Of a stretch of DNA of 64,000 nt, positions 55,520 through 64,000 are shown piece by piece (position 1 is the first letter of the stretch; every line of letters starts with the position of its first letter). The stretch is from contig JACEFZ010018310.1 in the NCBI GenBank assembly GCA_014155875.1, positions 2,501 to 66,500 of the forward strand, in the 5' to 3' direction. Made by a program: the position numbers and the translations under genes. This DNA comes from Cepaea nemoralis. Taxonomy: Eukaryota > Mollusca > Gastropoda > Stylommatophora > Helicidae. Under the pieces are notes generated by a model. It was not told the DNA's origin. It saw only the letters and a list, made by a program, of their open reading frames with translations, and did not search any database.

Positions 55520-55853
55520 TCACTCAAAATCGAAAATGTCATGAAAGAGGCTGGATAGTAAGGTATCATGTTTGACAGCGTTTTTGGGATCGAAAATGTC
55601 CACATTATTGGATACTTGAGCTTTGTTATGATGGGATTTGGTATCGTCCACAATACCCTTGTAAACGAGTCGGCGTCCAATGTCTATATCAGCGCTAGGG
55701 TTGGCGGTATCGACAGCTGTTGGTACGACTGTAGGAATATCCACAGGATGTGAAGTTTTTACAGCAATTGTTGTCTGGGATCTGTTCACCTCAGGGGGTC
55801 CGCTCACTCTGGAGTTCGTGTCTCCGGTAGAATTGTCGTTCTTTATTTTAAGT
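55520..55853 (-). CDS. Candidate terminal coding exon of an unknown gene
   Basis: Minus strand: strong acceptor TTTCTCTGTTTCTCTTTGAA AACAG just before 55853, then 110 codons to TGA at 55522-55520. It encodes a hydrophilic, Ser/Thr/Asp-rich segment with PTVVPTAVDTANPSADIDIG and ends DTLLSSLFHDIFDFE. No transmembrane helix or known domain; could be a cytoplasmic or secreted C-terminal tail. Upstream exons would lie at higher coordinates, where only repeats are visible, so they are either far away or absent. Confidence 0.4.
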
Positions 55854-56072
55854 CTGTTTTCAAAGAGAAACAGAGAAAATGAGCAACTTAGTTTCCTGAA
55901 CAACAATTAAAACACATTTATTCCTACATGTAAAACCCACTCGCTGGCACCTTTTATTCTTGGCAGACGATAGTTTGTTAAAGAGTGCTTCAAAAAAGGC
56001 ATAATAATTACAACCCATGGTGGGGACCAAGAATGGAGTTATATCAGTAGTGTAAGTGGGGCTAAAGCACCT

Positions 56073-56185
56073 CCTTTTGAGGCGCAAATGAGGCGCACAT
56101 TCCCTATATAAATCAACCATTTATCGATTTTGAGGCGCAAATTGCAATCTATTTTTAGCTCTTATCGATTGTGCGCCTCAAAGGG
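56073..56185. repeat. Small inverted-repeat element
   Basis: CCTTTTGAGGCGCA at 56073-56086 and TGCGCCTCAAAGGG at 56172-56185 are near-complementary, with extra GAGGCGCA copies between. Possible tiny MITE. Confidence 0.5.
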
Positions 56186-56409
56186 CGATAACTCCTGGTA
56201 TGATTATTTTAAGTGGGCGGGGTCAAGTGACTCATCAGAGGTGACGTGGTCTAGTGACTCATCATAGGGGGCGTGCGTGGTCAAGTAATTATAGGTACGA
56301 CATAAAAAATACGACATGAAACATCAATAAAGAAAACAAACGATCAAAAGAAGGTATATAATAATGTTAATAATATATATATATAGAAGGAAAAAAAAAC
56401 ATAGTAAGT

Positions 56410-57215
56410 GACCGCTTATAGTTAAGGGTGTGTGATGACGTGGTCAAGTGGTGGAGTAACCACTTAAATTAAAGGGGAAAGTACGTGTAATGATGTGGTG
56501 GTGGTTAAAGTGTGCGATGACGTGGTCAAGCAGTGGTCAAGTGGTCAAGTGGTGGTCAAGTGACGAAATTTTAGTGGAAAGTAGTTGTAATGATATGGTG
56601 ATGATCGTGAGGTGGTAAATTAGTGGTCAAGCAACGAAATTTTGGTGGAAAGTAGTTGTAATGATATGGTGATGATCGTGAGGTGGTAAATTAGTGGTCA
56701 AGCAGTGGTCAAGCAGTGGTCAAGTGGTAGTCAGGTGAGGAAAATTTTAGTGGAAAGTAGTTGTAATGATATGGTGATGATTAAAGGGTGGTAAATTAGT
56801 GGTCAAGCAGTGGTCAAGTGGTGGTCAAGTGAGGAAAATTTTAGTGGAAAGTAGTTGTAATGATATGGTGATGATCATGAGGTGGTCAAGCAGTGGTCAA
56901 GAGGTGGTCAAGCGGTGGTCAACTGGTCAAGTGACAACTTAAATTGTAGAGGAAGTTACGTGTAGTGACATGGTAGTGTTTAAAACGATCGCTGACGTGG
57001 TCAAAAGGTGGTCAAGTAGTGGTCAAGGGGTGGTCAAGTGGTCAAGTGACCACTTAAATTATAGAGGAGAGTAAGTGTAGTGACACGATGATGATCAAGA
57101 TGTGGTCAAGTAGTGGTCAAGTGGTGGTCAAGTGATGGTCAAGTGGTCGAGTGACCACATAAATTGCAGAGGAGAGTAGGTGTAGTGACATGGTGATGAT
57201 CAAGAGGTGGTCAAG
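56410..57215. repeat. GTGGTCAAG-rich complex minisatellite
   Basis: Higher-order units of 100-130 bp (AGTGGTCAAGCAGTGGTCAA, GTGGAAAGTAGTTGTAATGA, TATGGTGATGATC). Confidence 0.88.
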
Positions 57216-57424
57216 TTGTTAGGTCTAGAGGTTGGGGTGTCTCAGTCATGAAGTATCAAACTGTCTGCTGTGGGAAGTATGGCGCTGATCAGGGCGAGTA
57301 GGTTCTAATACGTTTATCTCTATTGTCTACAATTGGCGTGGTTGTATAGTAATAATAGTAGAGTTGTTTCGTAGTAATATTAGTCATCATCATCAAGGGT
57401 CATGTTAGGTGGTATTTGTAATGA

Positions 57425-57577
<153 letters not shown>

Positions 57578-57861
57578 TACCAACAATAGTACTAATTATC
57601 ATCATCATCACGTGTCTTACCAACGGACGTATCACCCACACATTGCGATCTCCAACACCATTGAACAATTCTGGGGTTGACTCACACTACAGAAATCACC
57701 AATTAACGGTATTACCTTCATGTAATGGTGGTACTCATAGTACTAATAGCACCAGTAGTAATAGTCACCAACATCAGCAAGAGACTTATCGCCTGAGATT
57801 GGTCAGTATGACACTCCATAAACTATGATCTCCAACACCATGGGTACAAATAGTAATAATA
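57578..57861. other. Spacer between AGT arrays
   Basis: No feature; TGATCTCCAACACCAT-like text occurs near 57648 and 57829, hinting at local duplication of array plus flank. Confidence 0.45.
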
Positions 57862-58006
<145 letters not shown>

Positions 58007-58111
58007 CAGCGGTGGTGGTGGTGGTGGTGATGGTGGTGGTGGTAATAGTAGGAGTAGTAGAATAGCGAGGGTGCTTGTTGTTTCACTAAGTATTTGTATA
58101 TCGTATGTAGT

Positions 58112-58584
58112 ATAAAGCTTGTTTGTGTTGTATGCCATGTAAGGTGTTACTGAAATATCTGTATTTTGTAGTTCTAAGAGGTGATGACGCCATAACCCAC
58201 CACGCTATAATCTTATTGATAGTCTCTCCAGTGCTGCGAAAAAGGCTCATTGTGAGATATCGATCATTTCTCAAAGAGACAGCATCCGGTTGCATGCCCA
58301 TTACGAGCAAACAACGATAACGCAACGACAAGGCAAAATGGCGTCGAATATAGCGTAAAGTACACTACTTATGAGGTCATCGGTTGTCCGTTCCATCACG
58401 GTCGACAAATAGGCGCTCACTAACTTCACAATATGCTCACTCAAATAAACATATAGGATAATAAGGCACCGACCCAAACAAGGAAAACGGACAAAAACAA
58501 GGGGGAAAATGACATAAGCGTCAAATATAACACATACAAAGACAGATACAACAGTGACTAAAAAAATAATAAAAATGACACGAC

Positions 58585-58656
<72 letters not shown>

Positions 58657-61369
58657 GAAAACTGAAACAACCAATGAAAAATCGCTGGCACGAACACTAG
58701 AAGCTGACACAAACACTAGACAAGGTACCTAAAGAAAAGCTAAACTTTGTTAACCAAAATGCGAAAGTAGGAAAATGTGATACCCAAATGTAAAACAAAT
58801 AACAAGAGAGGAATAGCTCGTCCCAACTTATAAAAAGTAGGAAAATATGTCAACCAAATGGGAAAAAGTTAGGCCAAATACAAAAAATATTTAACTCAAA
58901 CTAATGAAAAGTAGGGAAACTTTGTTAACCAAAGGAGGGGAAAAACCTAGGTCAAGTAGGAAAATCTGTTACCCAAAAGTGAAAAATGTCGGCCAATACA
59001 GAAATAGTTCGTCCACACGTATGCAAACTAGGAAAATTTGTTAGTCGAACAGGATAAAATATTGCCCAAGTAGGGAAATTTGAGAGCCATAAGTGAAAAA
59101 ATATAATCCAAAGAGAGGAATATCTCGTTCCAACTTATAAAAAGAAGGAAAATTCTCAACCAAACATATAAAAAATAGGAAAATTGATAACCAAACGGGA
59201 CATATATTGACCAACTAGGGAAATGTGTTACTCAAAGAGGAAAAATAATGACCAAATAACGAAATACATCGCTCAAACTTATGAAAACTAGGAAACTTTG
59301 TTAGCCAAATGGAAGAAACCTTGGTCAAGTACGAAAAAATCTGTTAGCCAAATGTGAAAAATGTCGGTCAAATGCAGACATAGGTCGGCCACACGTATGC
59401 AAACAAGGAAAGGTTGTTAGCCAGATAGGAAAAGTATTAACCAAGTAAGAAAATGTGATAGCCAAAGGTGAAAAAATAGCACCCAAAGAGAGAAATATCT
59501 CATCCAAACTTATAAAAAGAAGGAAAATTCTCAACCAAATGAGAAAAAGTTAGACCAAATATAGTAACATCTTAACCAAACTTATGAAAACTAGGAAACT
59601 TTGTTAGCCAACGAGAATAAAAACCTAGGTCAAGTAGGAAAATCTGTCAGCCAAATGTAAAAAATGTCGGCCAAATACAGAAATACCTCGTCCGCACTTA
59701 TTAAAATTAGGAAAACTTTGTTAGCCAAATAGTAAAAGTATTGCCCAAACAGGAAAATTTGATAGCCAAACGTAAAAAAAAAAAAAAAATATCACCCAAA
59801 GAGAGGAATATCTCGGCCAGACTTTTAAAACGTAGGAGAACTATGTGCCAAATGGGAAAAAGTTAGGTCAAATACAGAAATATCTCAACCAAACATATAA
59901 AAAATAGGAAAATTGATAACCAAACGGGACATATGTTGACCAACTAGGGAAATGTGTTACTCAAAGAGGAAAAATAATGACCAAGTAACGAAATACATCG
60001 CTCAAACTTATGAAAACTAGGAAACTTTGTTAGCCAAATGGAAGAAACCTTGGTCAAGTAGGAAAATATGTTAGCCAAATGTGAAAAATGTCGGCCAAAT
60101 ACAGAAATAGTTCGGCCACACGTATGCAAACAAGGAAAGGTTGTTAGCCAGATAGGAAAAGTATTAACCAAGTAAGAAAATGTGATAGCCAAAGGTGAAA
60201 AAATAGCACCCAAAGAGAGAAATATCTCATCCAAACTTATAAAAAGAAGGAAAATTCTCAACCAAATGAGAAAAAGTTAGACCAAATATAGTAACATCTC
60301 AACCAAACTTATGAAAACTAGGAAACTTTGTTAGCCAACGAGAATAAAGACCTAGGTCAAGTAGGAAAATCTGTTAGCCAAATGTAAAAAATGTCGGCCA
60401 AATACAGAAATACCTCGTCCTCACTTATTAAAATTAGGAAAACTTTGTTAGCCAAATAGTAAAAGTATTGCCCAAATAGGAAAATTTGATAGCCAAACGT
60501 AAAGAAAAAAAAAAATCACCCAAAGAGAGGAATATCTCGGCCAGACTTTTAAAAAGTAGGAGAACTATGTGCCAAATGGGAAAAAGTTAGGTCAAATACA
60601 GAAATATCTCAACCAAACATATAAAACATAGGAAAATCGATAACTAAACGGGACATATGTTGACCAACTAGGGAAATGTGTTACTAAAAGAGGAAAAATA
60701 ATGACCAAGTAACGAAATACATCGCTCAAACTTATGAAAACTAGGAAACTTTGTTAGCCAAATGGAAGAAACCTTGGTCAAGTAGGAAAATCTGTTAGCC
60801 AAATGTGAAAAATGTCGGCCAAATGCAGAAATAGTTCGGTCACACGTATGCAAACAAGGAAAAGTTGTTAGCCAGATAGGAAAAGTATTGGCCAAGTAGG
60901 AAAATTTGAAAGCCAAATGTGAAAAAATATCATCCAAAGAGAGAAATATCTCGTCCAGACGTATAAAAAATTGGAAAATTTGTCAACCAAATGGGGTAAA
61001 GTTACACCAAATACAGAAACATCTTAACCACATTTATAAAAAACGAGGGAAAATGTCGACCAAATACAGAAATAACTCAACCCAATTTATAAATATGGCA
61101 ACCAAACTTATGAAACGTAAGAAAATGTGTTAACTAAAAGGGGAAAATATGATACACGTAACGAAATATCTTAGCCAAACTTATAAAAAGTAGGAAAATA
61201 TGTCAACCAAATGAGAACAAGTTAGGCCAAATACAGAAATTTCTCAACCAAACTCATGAAAAGTAGGAACATCTTGTTACCCAAATAGGAAAAATATTGG
61301 TCAAGTAAGAAATAGCGTGGTCAAACCTATAAAAACATACCAACATTTGTTAACACAACTTGGCCACTT
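58112..61369 (+). repeat. Left arm of large inverted repeat (foldback-like element)
   Basis: Reverse complement of 62208-64000 with an extra ~1.45 kb. Built from 60-80-bp subrepeats (GTTAGCCAAATGGAAGAAAC, CGGCCAAATACAGAAATA) and higher-order ~725-bp tandem units. Includes a (CA)n run at 58589-58653 that mirrors (GT)n at 63463-63522. No coding gene; open frames mirrored between arms are by-products. Confidence 0.9.
59161..61330 (+). repeat. Three ~725-bp tandem units inside the left arm
   Basis: The anchor CAAACATATAAAA..TAGGAAAA starts at 59161, 59890 and 60614 (steps of 729 and 724). The right arm has a single counterpart (anchor near 62950). Confidence 0.88.
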
Positions 61370-62207
61370 GTTCTTACAAACTTGCTCGCTGGCTCAAACA
61401 ATTTGTCCACTTGCTATTACAATCGGTCGACCTATCCTACCAATTCACACACTTACCATAACAACTGTCCCTTTCCCCAACAACGTGTCCACCGACTCTC
61501 TCATATTATCGACTCGCCCTATCAACTTACCCACTGACTCTAACAACTTCCCCACACGGGCTCACAAAATTTCCATTTGTTATTACAACTTGTCGACAGT
61601 CTCGCCCAAATTACCACTTACTCTTACAAACTGTCCCAACTGCGCACACAAAGGTGTCCACTTGTAATTTCACGGCCTCCTCTCCACATAGATAAGTAGC
61701 CCTTATAAAATACAAATGTATCCCGCAAGTCATACAGAAGAGTCCCCCATATTGTCATTTTAAAAAAAATATTTGTGTGTGTGTAGGTAAGTTCATGTCT
61801 TTGGCAGTTCATATTTTCTAAATTCATTTCTTCAGCATAAGATTTGTGTAAGTTCACGCCCTCATCATAAATTTTGTTGTGTAAGTTCACGTCTTCGACA
61901 GTTCATGTTTTGCTAAGGCCTAGTTTTAGTGAAAATGCAGAAGTCTATTGGCTAGAATTTCAACCTGAGTGGTCAATTACTAACACTGCCTGTGGACAGC
62001 TATTCTTACCCATGCGCTAAAGTTGAGAAAATGAACTTCCGTTGAATGGAAGCTACCACAGACTTGAATTATTAAACCCCTCTGGAAGAAGTAGCAGCAG
62101 CTTAACCAGGAAAAGATCGAATTAGTTATCCCCCCTTAGTCTGGGAATTATGAAAATATACGCTCACACAAGCGATATTACTCATGAAGTCATATAAACA
62201 AAAATAT
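61370..62207. other. Spacer of the large inverted repeat
   Basis: About 840 bp. 61370-61660 has loose units such as TGTCCACTTGCTATTACAA. 61780-61910 repeats GTAAGTTCACGTCTTCGACA-like text. No open frame of note. Confidence 0.6.
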
Positions 62208-63466
62208 AAAGTGGCCAAGTTGTGTTGGTATGTTTTTATAGGTTTGACCACGCTATTTCTTTACTTGACCAATATTTTTTCCTATTTGGGTAACAAGATG
62301 TTCCTACTTTTCATGAGTTTGGTTGAGAAATTTCTGTATTTGGCCTAACTTGTTCTCATTTGGTTGACATATTTTCCTACTTTTTATAAGTTTGGCTGAG
62401 ATATTTCGTTACATGTATCATATTTTCCCCTTTTAGTTAACACATTTTCCTACGTTTCATAAGTTTGGTTGCCATATTTATAAATTGGGTTGAGTTATTT
62501 CTGTATTTGGTCGACATTTTCCCTCGTTTTTTATAAATGTGGTTAAGATGTTTCTGTATTTGGTGTGACTTTACCCCATTTGGTTGACAAATTTTCCAAT
62601 TTTTTATACGTCTGGACGAGATATTTCTCTCTTTGGATGATATTTTTTCACATTTGGCTTTCAAATTTTCCTACTTGGCCAATACTTTTCCTATCTGGCT
62701 AACAACTTTTCCTTGTTTGCATACGTGTGACCGAACTATTTCTGCATTTGGCCGACATTTTTCACATTTGGCTAACAGATTTTCCTACTTGACCAAGGTT
62801 TCTTCCATTTGGCTAACAAAGTTTCCTAGTTTTCATAAGTTTGAGCGATGTATTTCGTTGCTTGGTCATTATTTTTCCTCTTTGAGTAACACATTTCCCT
62901 AGTTGGTCAACATATGTCCCGTTTGGTTATCAATTTTCCTATTTTTTATATGTTTGGTTGAGAATTTTCCTTCTTTTTATAAGTTGGAACGAGATATTCC
63001 TCTCTTTGGATTATATTTTTTCACTTATGGCTCTCAAATTTCCCTACTTGGGCAATATTTTATCCTGTTCGACTAACAAATTTTCCTAGTTTGCATACGT
63101 GTGGACGAACTATTTCTGTATTGGCCGACATTTTTCACTTTTGGGTAACAGATTTTCCTACTTGACCTAGGTTTTTCCCCTCCTTTGGTTAACAAAGTTT
63201 CCCTACTTTCATTAGTTTGAGTTAAATATTTTTGTATTTGGCCTAACTTTTTCCCATTTGGTTGACATATTTTCCTACTTTTTATAAGTTGGGACGAGCT
63301 ATTCCTCTCTTGTTATTTGTTTTACATTTGGGTATCACATTTTCCTACTTTCGCATTTTGGTTAACAAAGTTTAGCTTTTCTTTAGGTACCCTTGTCTAG
63401 TGTTTTGTGTCAGCTTCTAGTGTTCGTGCCAGCGATTTTTCATTGGTTGTTTCAGTTTTCATTGTG

Positions 63467-63525
<59 letters not shown>

Positions 63526-64000
63526 GTGTGTTATTTTGTCGTGTCATTTTTATTATTTTTTTAGTCAACTGTTGTATCTGTCTTTGTATGTGTTATATTT
63601 TGACGCTTATGTCATTTCCCCCCTTGTTTTTGTCCGTTTTCCTTGTTTTGGGTCGGTGCCTTATTTTCCTATATGTTTTATTTGAGTGAGCATATTGTGA
63701 AGTTAGTGAGCGCCTATTTGTCGACCGTGATGGAACGGACAACCGATGACCTCATAAGTAGTGTACTTTACGCTATATTCGACGCCATTTTGCCTTGTCG
63801 TTGCGTTATCGTTGTTTGCTCGTAATGGGCATGCACCCGGATGCTGTCTCATTGAGAAATGATCGATATCTCACAATGAGCCTTTTTCACAGCACTGGAG
63901 ACACTATCAATAAGATTATAGCGTGGTGGGTTATGGCGTCATCACCTCTTAGAACTACAAAATACAGATATTTCAGTAACACCTTACATGGCATACAACA
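62208..64000 (-). repeat. Right arm of large inverted repeat (cut by window end)
   Basis: Mirrors 61369 back to about 60620, then skips to about 59160 and continues back to 58112. Arms are very similar: a mirrored 89-codon stretch differs by one residue. The outer end is not reached. Confidence 0.9.

Noticed and set aside
60668..60937. Mirrored 89-codon and related frames in the inverted repeat (also 62633-62902)
   Set aside because: They follow the short subrepeats, have low-complexity composition and appear in both arms because the DNA is mirrored; no domain or start context.

Overview
This is a repeat-rich animal nuclear sequence. Exons of one gene are split by kilobase-scale introns with GT/AG borders. 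Around them lie tRNA-derived SINEs, decayed LINEs, Penelope-like scraps, Tc1/mariner and hAT remnants, an LTR retrotransposon and many micro- and minisatellites. I see no bacterial operons, CRISPR arrays or true tRNA/rRNA genes. The element mix and the form of the prolyl 4-hydroxylase suggest a lophotrochozoan, most likely a mollusc; this is inference and I cannot name the species.

Region 1 (1-27.3 kb) is the 3' part of a prolyl 4-hydroxylase alpha-subunit-like gene on the + strand. Twelve exons (284 to 27255) join with matching splice phases into 394 codons plus a stop. They cover the TPR-like peptide-binding region and the whole Fe(II)/2-oxoglutarate dioxygenase domain, with the HxD pair, the distal His and the 2-oxoglutarate Lys all present. 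The N-terminal exons lie upstream of the window. The introns hold SINE and LINE debris, a minisatellite made from the end of exon 2 including its 5' splice site, an antisense RTE-like LINE interrupted by a 392-bp element carrying a hammerhead ribozyme, a hAT MITE with 8-bp target duplication, and a near-perfect 135-bp hairpin.

Region 2 (27.3-39.2 kb) has no convincing gene. It contains SINEs (several families), LINE 3' ends, an internally deleted mariner-like element, Penelope-like fragments and many tandem arrays (GAA/TTC, GT, TGA, 18-49 bp minisatellites).

Region 3 (39.2-46.9 kb) is an LTR retrotransposon on the - strand with two ~432-bp LTRs. Its order is Gag (SCAN-like capsid, CCHC knuckle) - protease - integrase - reverse transcriptase - RNase H. 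Integrase before reverse transcriptase is unusual for a Ty3/gypsy-type element and matches the Gmr1-like group. It is broken by frameshifts and at least two in-frame stops.

Region 4 (46.9-58.1 kb) is mostly repeats. It has two tentative unassigned exons: 48469-48699 (+), perhaps a receptor-like transmembrane segment, and 55520-55853 (-), a likely terminal exon. A mariner-type transposase N-terminus lies near 54.5 kb.

Region 5 (58.1-64 kb) is a large inverted repeat with arms about 0.84 kb apart. The left arm carries three ~725-bp tandem units where the right carries one, as in foldback elements. It runs off the right end of the window.
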